Shown: positions 21,595 to 35,071, counted from the first letter of the stretch. The stretch is DNA of 64,000 nucleotides from Prinsepia uniflora (GCA_032719365.1 CM064867.1:44169651-44233650), one strand, 5' to 3'. The notes: generated from the letters alone by a model not told the origin. Program-made: numbers and translations.

Positions 21595-24500
21595 TGTAAC
21601 GACCCGTCCCAAATTCCATGATTAGATTAGTGACTAATCACGATTAGTGAGGCTAATCCGTGATTAGTAGAGCGAAATCGGACGAGCGATGCGAAATGAC
21701 CGTTTTGCCCTTGAGGGTGGCAAAACGTTGACTTTTTAATCGGGCGGTCAAATGGACTTTGACCGATGACCGTGACGTAGTTCGTGACGTCACGAGTTCA
21801 TAGACAGGTGGCACGTTCAATTCCGACATTCGAGGAGGAAGTTATGACGTTCGGAAGTTTAGGGGCATTTTGGTAATTTGGGTGAATAGGAGGTCAAATG
21901 TTGACTTTTTGACCGGGAGGTCCGATGGCCGAGGGCCGAAGACCGTTACGTAGATAAGGACGATACGAATCCATAGGCAGGCGGCACACTGAAATCGGAC
22001 TTTGAACGGGAGAGTTATGGGTCACGGAAGTTTGATTTCACTATGCACGAACTTCGAGACGGGGACATTTCGGCGAAATCTGATTGGGTGGATATTTTGG
22101 TGGGCCCCATGGATGAGTGACAAGTGTCACTCATCCCATTGCTTTGATCCCCCAAAATGTGGATCTAAATAATTAAATATTATTATTTTAATTATTTTAT
22201 AATTAAACCTAACAACTATTAATCCTAACCATCCATTACCAACTAACTATCAATCCTCACCATCAATCTCTCCTTCTCTCATCAGCCATCCTCTTCTTCT
22301 TTGTTCCTTACCACCCGAAATCCATTATCCCATTTTTCTTCATCCTCCATTTTCAAACACCACACCATACACATACCACCACATCTCATCATTTTTCATC
22401 TTATGTGTGACGTGAGGAGGGACCGTGATGATGAGGACGCGACGGCGAGGACTCACGGCGGCGGACCACGGCGGGGGAACCCGAAAACCCGTGAGGTACA
22501 TTTTACTCAAAATTTGGATTTTTAGTTTTAGGGGTTTTCGATGATTTCTAAAGATTAGGAATGGTTTCTAGGGACCCTAGGAGTCTATTGGGATTGGATT
22601 CGAGGGTTAGGAAGGCCTGGAACGGCCGTGAACGGCGGAGGAAGTCACGGCCGCCATGGCTGGATTGAAGGTACGTGTTTTCGATGCTTTTCTTACATTT
22701 TAAGGTCATAGGACCGTAGTTTGGGTTGAGACGAAGAAAATGGGACAAACGGGGAGTGTTTTGGTGGCCGGAGCTGGGAGAACCGGCCGGGTCAAGCCGC
22801 GGGTCACGGCGACCCGGTTGCAGACGTTCGGGTCGACCCGCGGGAGGGCAGGGATGACAGGTGACGTCATCCTGCTGACATGTCAGAAAATGGGCCAATA
22901 GGAGTGCGACACGTGTCACATGTCAGTGCACAGTCAGCACTGACATGTTAGTGACGTGGCCCAATCAGGGGCTGACACGTGGCACCGACGTGGACCAGTG
23001 CCGTGATGACACGTGGCACTGACAACACAGTAACGTGGACCAATGGGAGCATGACACGTGGCACCTGTCAGAGTCTGACATGTCAGACCTGACAGCTGTC
23101 AGATGACGTCATGCTGACGTCAGCGATGACGTCAGCAGGTACTGTAGAGGCGCATGAAGCCCACGCGCAGCCACTTCGGGCGGCGCGTGAGGGCGCGTGG
23201 CAGGGAATCTGGGGAAGGTTCCAACATGTGAAATCTTCTATTCGATGTAACGAACATTTTGGGACTGGTTTCGTGTCGATCGGACACCGTCTCGATATGT
23301 TTCGGGGCATCGGAAGGTTTAGGTTCGGGATTAAAAATAGTTAAAAATACGGGAAAATTACGGGGCTTTGGTAGGAGGTTAATTAAGTAGTTAGTAACCT
23401 TCTAATACGATTTGGACAGGTTTGGGAGTCCCGGTGACGGTGATCGGCTCGGGGAGCCGTATGGCACGCAAATCGAGGCGGCAGCTCGGACGGTCTGTGA
23501 GTGGACCTTGTTTTCTAAATTGGTGCATGCATAAATGTTTATTATATGTTTTATTACTTGTTTGATGATGCCATGGGTGCATTTGTATGTGGTTACGTAT
23601 AAGCACGTATTTCGAGGTTTCGGCCTTATACGGTGCTTATACGGGTCTGTATGTCTTTATTGATTTAAATGAACTGGATTTGGATTTCAAAAGGATAAAC
23701 TCGGGTATAAGACCCATTTGGTTTTGTCTCGGGCATATGACCTCAGATATCGGGCACGGTGCCCAACTGATGTCCTATGTTCGGGCACGAGACCCCGTCA
23801 CTTTACAGTTTATGATTTCAGGTCAGGGAACCTTAAATGGAGTCCCAGGTTCATGACGGTTTATGGGAACCGGCATGAACCCTTGTTATGGTATTATGGT
23901 TCATGACGGTTTATGGGAACCGGCATGAACCCTTGTTGGTTATTACGGTACATGACGGTTTATGGGAACCGGCATGTTACCTGATTATGGATATTATGGA
24001 TCATGACGGTTCAGGGGAACCGGTCATGAATGTTTATGTTATGTATATATATGTTCGTCTACCTTCCTTTACTTCTATTATCTCCTCCGGGGAGGGTCGT
24101 TGGCCTGGGTGGACCCCGGAGTAGTCACGGAGCACCGACTGAGTGGAGTCACCCCCCAGTTAGGTTCCTTACTCTCAGGAAGGCTATGATTACTATTACC
24201 TCGGGTAGGGTCAGTGGTCTACGGACATTGATCTTGACTTTGAGAAGACTCGGATTGAGACCTGGGTAGCACGCGCGTGGCTTTGGATACCGTGACAGGA
24301 TTGGTTGTGTGACTTATATATATGTATGTGATGGATATATGATATATGATATGTGGTGTGTACAGGTGTGCACAGGATTTGGGCAGTGGCCCGTATGGTC
24401 GTTTTCATTGTGGTCCTTTCGACCTTGGTTTATATCTACTTTGGGCTTAGTCCCACATATGGTTTGTTTTGGATAAATGGTTTTCGAATGCATGCATGCT

Positions 24501-24775
24501 TTTTAGTGGAGGGTACAAAGGTCTTCTCGTTAAAATGTTTTTATAAACTTTTGTTTTGTCCACTCACAGTTTTTAATGTTTTGACTGCCCTTCAGGTTGA
24601 CATCGGATGTGGACTGTAGCAGAGACCGAGATATCACATGCCTCCTCCGGATCCTGGCGTACTCTGATAGCCCGGGAGGGCAAAGGACGAAAATATCCCT
24701 TGTCTGACACTTCGTGTCAGACGGGAGAAGGGTCATCCCGCACTAATCCCGGGGGGATTGGGATGGGTCCTGTCA
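21595..24775 (+). mobile_element. Element C, middle LTR shared by two units
   Basis: 3,181 bp, nearly identical to the first LTR apart from a nine-base deletion near 22330 and a few substitutions. It shares that deletion with the third LTR. It is followed by a primer site and preceded by a polypurine tract, so it acts as 3' LTR of one unit and 5' LTR of the next. Confidence 0.93.
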
Positions 24776-27700
24776 ACGTGGTATCAGAGCGGGGTTGTCT
24801 CTATTCGAGCAACCGCGGAGCTCTTGGAGTATGTATGCTGGTCGAGGATGTGATATCTCATTGGGCTGTAGTCCGTGGTCAACCTGATTGTCGGGGTGCC
24901 GGTACGATAGTTAGTAGGATTGGCAAGCCTTGGTTCGGCACTCGATGCCGGGGTTGCCATGGTTCTGTCAGGGTTGGCAGTGTGGAACCCTACGGAAGGC
25001 TTAACGTAGTATTACGTTAGAGTTTTGGATCGTGAGACGGTTAGTTGGGATCGTCTTCACGATGTCGTAGGATCGATTCCGGCGACTGGTTAGGAGTGTG
25101 ACCATTAGATGGTCAGATTATGTTGAGTTAAATGGATTTACTGCAGTTGGCAGTTAGCAACCGGATTCGAGGAATCCGAGTTGGATTGTTGGTAGGATTG
25201 GATTGACGTCTTTATGATGTCGGACCGCAGGGTCAGTCAGATTGTTGATTTTACTGCTTTTCGCAGGTGGGTTCAGGGGAACTCTAGGTGTGATCGTGGA
25301 ACCCTACCGTATGTGTATGGTTCGGAAATGGGAGTTGACTGGTGGTTTGACTTGGACGACTATTCGGATTTGAATTCGTTAGTCGGTCTAGTCATGTCAG
25401 CTTGTATTGGGACTGCACTTCGCAGTCAGGGTTGTACGTATCGGTTAGACCGAGTTGGTTGTCGTGCTACTTCAGTTGTGGGTTGGTGCAACTAAGGTCG
25501 TGGATGACCTGGTAGACGACAATGGTTTAGTCAAGTTACGACAGGATAGAGATTGTTGGACAAGTTACCAGGGTTGGTACTTGTCGATGGAATCCCTGAG
25601 TGGGATACAGAGTAGTTGGTACGGGCGATTGATTCCGTTGGATACGGAGTCTGGATATAGCGATGTCTGGTAGTTAGGTCTGCACGAGTGCGGGGCAGGC
25701 GCTACTACCGAGAGTGGTTATAGTTACGATTGTTGGGGATCGGGGACGTTCGGGGAACGTTTTCCTTTTCTCGCATGAGTTGTCAGGGTGACTGTACCCA
25801 GAGTTGTTAGGTACGAGGGAGACAAAGTTTCTCCTATACGAGCAGAGGTACGCGATCGTCGCTTGGTATGAGCGGAGATCCAGGATGTCAGTGTTGCACA
25901 CGGTGTGCTAGCGTCAGTACTGATGCTAGTGAGGATGCTTGTGTGCTGATGCTGACAGGTGGTAGTGATGGTGCTGGTACTCGTGCTAGTGCTAGTGCTG
26001 GTGTCGGTGCGGGTGATTGTGATGACGGTGAGTCACGAGTCGGGATGTGGCTCTGACGAGATGGGCATATGTTCGGTATCTGTGGTTCCAGAGTGGACCT
26101 CAGATAAGGTTAAAGTGGTTAAGGGACACGTGGTTGATGTCCGGGTATGTTGTTTCCAATCTTGTTGGAACTTCGGAATCGCGGGAGTTTGCGATTGAGG
26201 TGACGAGAGGAATACGGGTTTTCCGCATTGGTATCGGGTATTTCGACGTCATTTTGGGTGACTTCTCAGATTCTACCATGAATGATGATGGTAGATGACG
26301 TTGATGATGTAGATGTTGTTGGTTGCCACTAGTACACTGATCGTGTATTGGTTGGTGGACCCGGGATCTGTTCTGAATCATCAGGAGGAGATGAGTATAT
26401 CGAAGTTAGGTGACTGAGATTCCTCATTCTCTACTTGGTGGCAGACGATGTCAGGTTACCTGACGTGGTGAGTGCATCGAGTGTTGTTTGCATTCACGTA
26501 GGATGGATTATTCGATCATTCTTGTTTTGCCTTGGTCGAATGACAAGGATCGATACGAGGTAATCAGTGAGAACCCACAGTCTCGGCGTGTCTCGTCGTA
26601 GACTAATCTATTTAAGATGTGGGAAATGGTCTAGGACTTTGGTTGGCGAGACGATCCTCGATCGTGACGTCTATGGTCGGTTGACGTAGTGTTGGATCTG
26701 GATCGTGATTTGGGTATCCAGATAGGTGGAGAGTTTATTACTCTTACTTGGATGTTGAGTGAAGCATGATGGGACTGAACTTCTTTCCGAGGTAAATCCC
26801 ATATGACTTATTACTCACCTGAGTAGTTGTCCGATGAGTAGATTTCCGACGTGGTCGGATATGGTCAGCCTTAGAGCTGTGTGGGTGTTGGGATTGATTT
26901 CTCTATGAGGTCAATCTAATGTATGGTGTGTAATCGGTTGATCAGGTAACCGATAGGTTCGGTTTTGATACGTCTCGGTAGACGCGAATGATATTTCGAG
27001 TTTTGGAATCAGATTTCTAGATGACGATTTAGGATTTGATTTTAGAACTTGAAAAAGGATTTCTAGATTTGGGTTTTGGAATCGGATTCTGGGTGACGAT
27101 TCAGGATTTGATTCTAGAGCTTGACTATAGATTTTCTTTTATGGATTTGGGTTCGGAATGGTTATTCCAAATACTAGTTTACGGAATGATGATTTCGGAT
27201 TCGGATTTGAACATGGATATGGATACGACTTCTGGGTTCGGATTCGGGATTTCTTACGAAATTGCGGATTCAGATTCGGATTTGGAAATAGATAATGGGT
27301 TGAAGTTTCGATTTGTCTAGATCGGACAGATGGACTCCATAATTGAAACGTGATTGACTACAACCTAGGTGGTTGTAGGCTGATTGATGGGTAGTTATAT
27401 GTACCTTGTTCATTGTTCGAGGTACGACACCGGGCAGACTTGGGATGTCTGGCGACGGTATATAGGAGATACCGGTGGTACGTTGGAGAGCGTGTTGGTA
27501 GTCGGCTTGGTTCCGATACCATTGAATTAGTCGAGGTCGTGAACTGGATATTGGATACCGTGCATTGGGTCATGATATTTCTGATGGGTCTAGTTACACA
27601 GGTCGGGTGAATTGTTGGTTAGTGTAACCACGAGTGAGTATAGTGACAGATTTCGATTGTCGACTGTCAAGTGGTGACAATTTGTCGGAGGTGTCATCGT

Positions 27701-28090
27701 GGATCGGTTAGTGAGTTTTGGTGACTCCCAGTGGGAGTAGATGTCAGGATAGTTAGCGGTTGAGCACGGAACTATCTAGTTGGTTGTGTCAACGAAACGG
27801 TAGATTTGACAAGTAGTGTCAATTCAGAACGCATGACTACTGTCATTCGACGTGGTCGAACATAGTCGATACGACGTGAGTGTTAGTCGTACGTCTGGTT
27901 GCAGACGGTTATCGTTCTGGTTAGTGGGTGCACGAGTGTACACGAGTTCCAAGGTCGATTCTACTTTCCACGGGGTGGATGTGGAATCAAGATAATTGGA
28001 GTTTCGAGAATGAAACTAATTAAGGAGGGAAGAACGGTAGAATTAGGTCGGTTGGAATTTCGAGGACGAAATTAATTAAGGAGGGAAGGT
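24776..28090 (+). mobile_element. Element C, second internal region
   Basis: A copy of 18280-21594 at exactly 6,496 bp spacing, with only scattered single-base differences. Primer site TGGTATCAGAGC is at 24779-24790; the duplicated polypurine motif is at 28002-28090. No coding domain is visible, as in the first copy. Confidence 0.9.
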
Positions 28091-31000
28091 TGTAACGACC
28101 CGTCCCAAATTCCATGATTAGATTAGTGACTAATCACGATTAGTGAGGCTAATCCGTGATTAGTAGAGCGAAATCGGACGAGCGATGCGAAATGACCGTT
28201 TTGCCCTTGAGGGTGGCAAAACGTTGACTTTTTAATCGGGCGGTCAAATGGACTTTGACCGATGACCGTGACGTAGTTCGTGACGTCACGAGTTCATAGA
28301 CAGGTGGCACGTTCAATTCCGACATTCGAGGAGGAAGTTATGACGTTCGGAAGTTTAGGGGCATTTTGGTAATTTGGGTGAATAGGAGGTCAAATGTTGA
28401 CTTTTTGACCAGGAGGTCCGATGGCCGAGGGCCGAAGACCGTTACGTAGATAAGGACGATACGAATCCATAGGCAGGCGGCACACTGAAATCGGACTTTG
28501 AACGGGAGAGTTATGGGTCACGGAAGTTTGATTTCACTATGCACGAACTTCGAGACGGGGACATTTCGGCGAAATCTGATTGGGTGGATATTTTGGTGGG
28601 CCCCATGGATGAGTGACAAGTGTCACTCATCCCATTGCTTTGATCCCCCAAAATGTGGATCTAAATAATTAAATATTATTATTTTAATTATTTTATAATT
28701 AAACCTAACAACTATTAATCCTAACCATCCATTACCAACTAACTATCAATCCTCACCATCAATCTCTCCTTCTCTCATCAGCCATCCTCTTCTTCTTTGT
28801 TCCTTACCACCCGAAATCCATTATCCCATTTTTCTTCATCCTCCATTTTCAAACACCACACCATACACATACCACCACATCTCATCATTTTTCATCTTAT
28901 GTGTGACGTGAGGAGGGAACGTGATGATGAGGACGCGACGGCGAGGACTCACGGCGGCGGACCACGGCGGGGGAACCCGAAAACCCGTGAGGTACATTTT
29001 ACTCAAAATTTGGATTTTTAGTTTTAGGGGTTTTCGATGATTTCTAAAGATTAGGAATGGTTTCTAGGGACCCTAGGAGTCTATTGGGATTGGATTCGAG
29101 GGTTAGGAAGGCCTGGAACGGCCGTGAACGGCTGAGGAAGTCACGGCCGCCATGGCTGGATTGAAGGTACGTGTTTTCGATGCTTTTCTTACATTTTAAG
29201 GTCATAGGACTGTAGTTTGGGTTGAGACGAAGAGAATGGGACAAACGGGGAGTGTTTTGGTGGCCGGAGCTGGGAGAACCGGCCGGGTCAAGCCGCGGGT
29301 CACGGCGACCCGGTTGCAGACGTTCGGGTCGAGCCGCGGGAGGGCAGGGATGACAGGTGACGTCATCCTGCTGACGTCATCATGTCAGCGATGACGTCAG
29401 CCTTGTCAGCGATGACGTCATCCTGCACAGTCAGCACTGACATGTCAGTGACGTGGCCCAATCAGGGGCTGACACGTGGCACCGACGTGGACCAGTGAAG
29501 TGATGACACGTGGCACTGACACCAAAGTAACGTGGACCAATGGGAGCATGACACGTGGCACCTGTCAGAGTCTGACATGTCAGACCTGACAGCTGTCAGA
29601 TGACATCATGCTGACGTCAGCGATGACGTCAGCAGGTACTGTAGACGCGCGTGAAGCCCACGCGCAGCCACTTCGGGCGGCGCGTGAGGGCGCGTGGCAG
29701 GGAATCTAGGGAAGGTTCCAACATGTGAAATCTTCTATTCGATGTAACGAACATTTTGGGACTGGTTTCGTGTCGATCGGACACCGTCTCGATATGTTTC
29801 GGGGCATTAGAAGGTTTAGGTTCGGGATTAAAAATAGTTAAAAATACGGGAAAATTACGGGGCTTTGGTAGGAGGTTAATTAAGTAGTTAGTAACCTTCT
29901 AATACGATTTGGACAGGTTTGGGAGTCCCGGTGACGGTGATCGGCTCGGGGAGCCATATGGCACGCAAATCGAGGCGGCAGCTCGGACGGTCTGTGAGTG
30001 GACCTTGTTTTCTAAATTGGTGCATGCATAAATGTTTATTATATGTTTTATTACTTGTTTGATGATGCCATGGGTGCATTTGTATGTGGTTACGTATAAG
30101 CACGTATTTCGAGGTTTCGGCCTTATACGGTGCTTATACGGGTCTGTATGTCTTTATTGATTTAAATGAACTGGATTTGGATTTCAAAAGGATAAACTCG
30201 GGTATGAGACCCATTTGGTTTTGTCTCGGGCATATGACCTCAGATATCGGGCACGGTGCCCAACTGATGTCCTATGTTCGGGCACGAGACCCCGTCACTT
30301 TACGGTTTATGATTTCAGGTCAGGGAACCTTAAATGGAGTCCCAGGTTCATGACGGTTTATGGGAACCGGCATGAACCCTTGTTATGGTATTATGGTTCA
30401 TGACGGTTTATGGGAACCGGCATGAACCCTTGTTGGTTATTACGGTACATGACGGTTTATGGGAACCGGCATGTTACCTGATTATGGATATTATGGATCA
30501 TGACGGTTCAGGGGAACCGGTCATGAATGTTTATGTTATGTATATATATGTTCGTCTACCTTCCTTTACTTCTATTATCTCCTCCGGGGAGGGTCGTTGG
30601 CCTGGGTGGACCCCGGAGTAGTCACGGAGCACCGACTGAGTGGAGTCACCCCCCAGTTGGGTTCCTTACTCTCAGGAAGGCTATGATTACTATTACCTCA
30701 GGTAGGGTCAGTGGTCTACGGACATTGATCTTGACTTTGAGAAGACTCGGATTGAGACCTGGGTAGCACGCGCGTGGCTTTGGATACCGTGACAGGATTG
30801 GTTGTGTGACTTATATATATGTATGTGATGGATATATGATATATGATATGTGGTGTGTACAGGTGTGCACAGGATTTGGGCAGTGGCCCGTATGGTCGTT
30901 TTCATTGTGGTCCTTTCGACCTTGGTTTATATCTGCTTTGGGCTTAGTCCCACATATGGTTTGTTTTGGATAAATGGTTTTCGAATGCATGCATGCTTTT

Positions 31001-31272
31001 TAGTGGAGGGTACAAAGGTCTTCTCGTTAAAATGTTTTTATAAACTTTTGTTTTGTCCACTCACAGTTTTTAATGTTTTGACTGCCCTTCAGGTTGACAT
31101 CGGATGTGGACTGTAGCAGAGACCGAGATATCACATGCCTCCTTCGGATCCTGGCGTACTCTGATAGCCCGGGAGGGCAAAGGACGAAAATATCCCTTGT
31201 CTGACACTTCGTGTCAGACGGGAGCAGGGTCATCCCGCACTAATCCCGGGGGGATTGGGATGGGTCCTGTCA
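28091..31272 (+). mobile_element. Element C, third LTR
   Basis: 3,182 bp ending GGGTCCTGTCA, followed by the target duplication TTATC (31273-31277) that matches 15085-15089. There is no target duplication at the internal LTRs, so the whole 15090-31272 unit sits in one insertion site. The main difference from the other LTRs is within the ACGT cluster. Confidence 0.93.
29355..29635 (+). promoter_or_regulatory. Rearranged ACGT-core cluster in C third LTR
   Basis: Where the first two LTRs read CTGACATGTCAGAAAATGGG and on to GTGCACAGTCAGC, this LTR has extra TGACGTCA units (GATGACGTCAGC, TGTCAGCGATGACGTCATCC). So the cluster has expanded or been converted locally while the flanks stayed nearly identical. 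Confidence 0.7.
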
Positions 31273-31277
31273 TTATC

Positions 31278-31467
31278 GGTTTTCTTTCTTTTGGTACTTA
31301 GTACTATGCTCTGTAAACCTTAACTTCGGCATATTTTGTATAGTTTCTCCTGCGTCTGACTGTTTTCTTTGGTGGTTTAGAGTGAGTACTTTTGTGTTGT
31401 GTCGGGGTGTCAGACGGGAGCAGGATTTACCTCGGTTTTCAGGGTGAAACCGGGGTGGGTCCTGACA
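31278..31467 (+). mobile_element. 3' LTR of element B, distal part
   Basis: Resumes at the TTATCGGTTTTCTTTC site left at 15089 and ends GGGTGGGTCCTGACA, matching 10226-10415. GCCAA follows, the imperfect partner of GTCAA before B. Confidence 0.9.
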
Positions 31468-31472
31468 GCCAA

Positions 31473-33714
31473 CCATCACCCATTACGTCCAGGACTGAGA
31501 CCAGGGAGTGAGGAGAAGATTGGCGAACGTGGTGGCCGGCCAGGACGGCGCTGCCGTGCACGGCAGAGGCCCAAAACGCGTGCAGGTATCGATTTTGCCC
31601 ATTTTAAATTGATTTTCGATTTCGGTTGTTATAGGCCATTTTAGGTGTTGGTTTTGAGTTAATAAAGTTTCTACGGGGTTTTTAGGAAGGTTTGGATGAT
31701 GGTTGGACGTCGGGGAAGCCCTGGGGGGTTTTGGGATTTTCAAACCGTGAAGGGAAAAATCAAACCGGTCGGGTTTTAGAGGGTTTAGGGCTTCTAATTA
31801 ATTGGGTTAGGTCCCTAGGACGATTATAGGAAGGTTAGGATTGATTAGGATTGAAAACGGTGAAAAACTGGGCAGGAATGAGCTTGAATCGGTCACGCCG
31901 GTCCAAGTTGCAGGCGAACAGGACCGGACTGGTTCAGACCGGTCGACGCGAGGTGGGGGATGACACTGTAGCAGGCGCGTGGCTCCCACGCGCAGCCACT
32001 TCAGGTGGAGCATGCAGGCGCGTGGGGGAGAATTTGAGGATGGTTCCAACATGTCAAATCATCTATTCGATGTAACAAACATTATGAGACTGGTTTCGTA
32101 TCAATCAGACATCGTGGCTGTCCGAAGCTTTAGGTTCGGTTTTAAAAATAGTTAGAAAATCGGGAAAATTATGGGACTTCAATGAGAGGTTAATGAGGCT
32201 ATTAGTAACCCTCTAAATGAATTTGGACAGTTTTGGGAGTCCCGGTGACGACGATTGACCCGGGAGACGATTATGGCACGCAAATCGAGCTGGCAGCTCG
32301 GACGGTCTGTGACTGGACCATGTTTTCTAAATTGGTGCATGCATAAATGTTTATCATATGTTTTAAATCCTTATTTGTGATGCCATGAGTGCATTTGGAT
32401 GTGCGGTTACGTATAGGCACGTATTTCGAGATTTCGGCCCTATACGGGGCTGTATGTCTTTATTGGTCTAAATGAAATGGTTTTGGATTTCCAAATGGAT
32501 TATGAATATGATTTTATGATGTTGATTTGGATGATTGCGAATTATGTGGTTTCACGCTTTACGAGGCGATTTACTTGCTTGCTCGTAAATCGAGGTTTTT
32601 CGGTTTTACACTGATTTTCCGTACTTATGGTTTTAGTTTTGATTTCATGAAATGATTTTGGATTTGAAGAGGTAAATCTCGGACTTGTGGTCCATTCGAT
32701 TTACGGAATCGGGCCGGAGGCCCAGTTAGTTTACGATTCGGACTAGAGGTCCAGTTTGTATGTGGATTCGGGCCTAGGGTCTAGCTATGTGTTACAAATG
32801 GTTTTTATGGTTCATGACAATTTATGGGAACCGGCATGAACCCTTGAAATATTTTTTACGGGCCATGACAGTTTATGGGAACCGGCATGAACCCATGATA
32901 GGTTTTATGGTTCATGACGGTTTATGAGGGGCCGGGCATGAATCCTGGAAAGGTTTAAAGAATGATTTCAAAGGTTTTTCATATTCCATCCTTTATATGT
33001 GATTGTCTCCTCCGGGGAGGGTCGTTGGCCTGGGTGGACCCCGGAGTAGTCACGAAGCAATGACTGAGTGGAGTCGCCCCCCTGTTGGGTTCCTTACTCT
33101 CAGGATGGGCATGGTTCGTTACCTCCAGGGAGGTGGACCCTGGAGAGACTTGGGTTTGAGACCCCGGTTAGCACGCGCGTAGCTTTATATTTATCGTGAT
33201 AGGTTCTGGATATGAATATAATGGATAAACATGATTTCAATTGGTTTGGGAAATTGTGTTTTATGATAATAAATGGATTTGGGCTGAGATCCCACGTATG
33301 TTTACTATACTATGGTTTTCTGTAAATGGTTTTGGGCAGGAGCCCGTGTGACTTGTATTTACGGAACTTGGGGCTGTGACCCTAATTATGGTTGTTTAAA
33401 CATATGTGTTAGAATAAATGGTTTTACTATGCATGTATGCTTTTTAGTGTAGGGTATAAAGGTCTTTGATGAAATGTTTTTATAAACTCTTTATTTTTGT
33501 CCACTCACAGTCTTTCTGTTTTTAATACCCTTCAGGTTGGATACGATGTGGACTGTAGCAGAGACCGAGATATCACATGCCTCCTCCGGATCCTGGCATA
33601 CTCTGATAGCCCGGGAGGGCAAAGGTCAGAAATATCCCTTGTCTGACACTTCGTGTCAGACGGGAGCAGGGTCATCCCGTGTTAATCCCGGGGGGATTGG
33701 GATGGGTCCTGTCA
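31473..33714 (+). mobile_element. Solo LTR A, 3' fragment
   Basis: Continues LTR A after B and ends GGGATGGGTCCTGTCA, followed by AAGAA (33715-33719). It contains the GCGCGTGG-CTC-CCACGCGC block (31976), the GTAACAAACATTATGAGACTGG core, CATGCATG-like motifs, a hairpin ladder (32680-32944) and a terminal hairpin with 9-bp stem (33641-33661). There is no primer site after the end and no second LTR, so it is solo. Confidence 0.9.
32680..32944 (+). repeat. Hairpin ladder in LTR A
   Basis: Units GGAC-TTGTG-GTCC, GGGCC-GGA-GGCCC and GGAC-TAGAG-GTCC, with periods of about 40 bp, are followed by three GGTTCATG-type units. GGGCC/GGCCC versus GGAC/GTCC shows paired arm changes. Confidence 0.75.
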
Positions 33715-33762
33715 AAGAAGCTCTTGAAGTTTAACATCTTTAGCCTAGAAGAAGTGCTTCAT

Positions 33763-34050
33763 TTACTCATTATGTACATCTGGATTTTGGATTTGCATCT
33801 CTTCCACATTGTTTTCCTTGAAGGATTCGAAGCAGGGTTTCAATCTGTGGCCATTGACTTTAAATGTTTTCCAAGTGAAAGGTGATTGAACATGTACAAC
33901 ACCATGAGAGAAAACAAGAGTAACAAGATAAGGTCCTTCCCATCGACAACGAAGCTTACCTGGAAATAGTTTAAGGCGGGATTTGAAGAGTAGAACTTTT
34001 TGACCAACGCAGAAGTGCTTTCCACGGATCATCCAATTATGTAGGGTATT
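33763..34050 (-). pseudogene. H integrase C-terminal part (frameshifted)
   Basis: The minus-strand frame ends with a stop at 33763 and carries the integrase C-terminal fold expected of OTA elements: GQKVLLF, FPGKLRCRWEGPYLV and TFKVNGHRLKP, a DNA-binding SH3-like barrel. It is in a different frame from the catalytic core, whose frame stops at 34029, so a single-base shift lies around 34030-34060. Insertion A lies about 50 bp beyond its end. Confidence 0.8.
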
Positions 34051-34983
34051 GGTTCTTTCATTGTAAATCCATGAACTATCGAATGCATATTCCGAATTTC
34101 TTCAAGTTCACAAACCTCCAACTTTCGATATATTCTTGCTTCATTTGTGTCCATGTTGAATCTTTTAACCGCCCACCAAGCTTTGTATTCCAATTGCACG
34201 GAAAGATGACATACTTTTCCATAGACTAAACGAAATGGGCACATAACTATAGGAGTTTTGTATGCTGTTCTATAAGCCCATAAAGCATCATCTAATCTTG
34301 CACTCCAATCCTTGAGCGATGGCCTAATAGTTCTCTCGAGTATCTTCTTGATTCCCAGGTGGCTAACTTCTACTAAACCATTGGTTTGAGGGTGATATAG
34401 AGTTGATAACTTGTGAGTGATTCCATACTTCTTTAATAGTGCGCCAACTGTTTTGTTGCAAAAGTGGCTTCCCCCATCACTAATCATTACGCGGGGCATA
34501 CCAAATCTAAAAAATATGTTCGTGCGAAGGAAAGTTGCAACAACTTTAGAATCATTAGTACAGGTGGCTTTAGCTTCCACCCATTTCGATACAAAATCCA
34601 CAGCAAGAAGTACATATTCAAAACCAAACGAAGAAGGCAATGGACCTATGAAGTCGATACCCCACAGATAAAAAATCTTAACATTAAGTATATAGGTTTG
34701 TTTCATTTGATCTCTAGGTCCTAAATTACCAGATTTTTGACATCTATCACATGTAGCACAAAATGCATGTGCATCACGAAATAAAGAAGGTCGAAAGAAA
34801 CCTGAGTTTAACATCCTAAGGGCAGTTTTCTTGGAACCAAAATGTCCCCCACATGTTCCAGTATGACAAAATGCAAGAATACAGTTATGTTCATTATCCG
34901 GGTCACATCTCCTGAGCACTAAATCAGAGCATTGTTGCCATAAGTAAGGTACATCGCATAAGTAAGTTCTACCATTATGTTTA
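34029..34983 (-). pseudogene. H integrase zinc finger and catalytic core
   Basis: Retroviral-type integrase, which would join element DNA to the genome in the nucleus. Numbering codons from 34919: the zinc finger is H19-x6-H26 with C57-x2-C60. The catalytic triad is D89 (GIDF), D148 (ISDGG) and E184 (NGLVEV), with exactly 35 residues between D148 and E184, the canonical D,D35E spacing. The frame is open upstream to the D insertion at 34983 and continues on the other side of D at 45006. It lacks an own start because it is part of gag-pol. It cannot be expressed intact given insertions D and E and the frameshift near its end. Confidence 0.9.
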
Positions 34984-35047
34984 TGACACGACCCATCCCA
35001 ATTCCCCCAGGATTAACGCGAGATGTGCCATGCTCCCATCTAACTCA

Positions 35048-35071
35048 CGTGTGACACGTACGTGTCACACG
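35048..35071. repeat. Perfect 24-bp palindrome near D LTR end
   Basis: CGTGTGACACGT followed by its exact reverse complement ACGTGTCACACG. It lies 64 bp from the LTR end, close to where A and C have the GTCTGACAC/GTGTCAGAC hairpin. In the other D LTR (42328-42351) the right half has decayed. Confidence 0.9.

Noticed and set aside
5152..33714. DNA transposon with TGTAACGACCC terminal inverted repeats
   Set aside because: Inverted match at the ends is only about 16 bp; direct LTR pairs, primer sites, polypurine tracts and 5-bp duplications show LTR retroelements.
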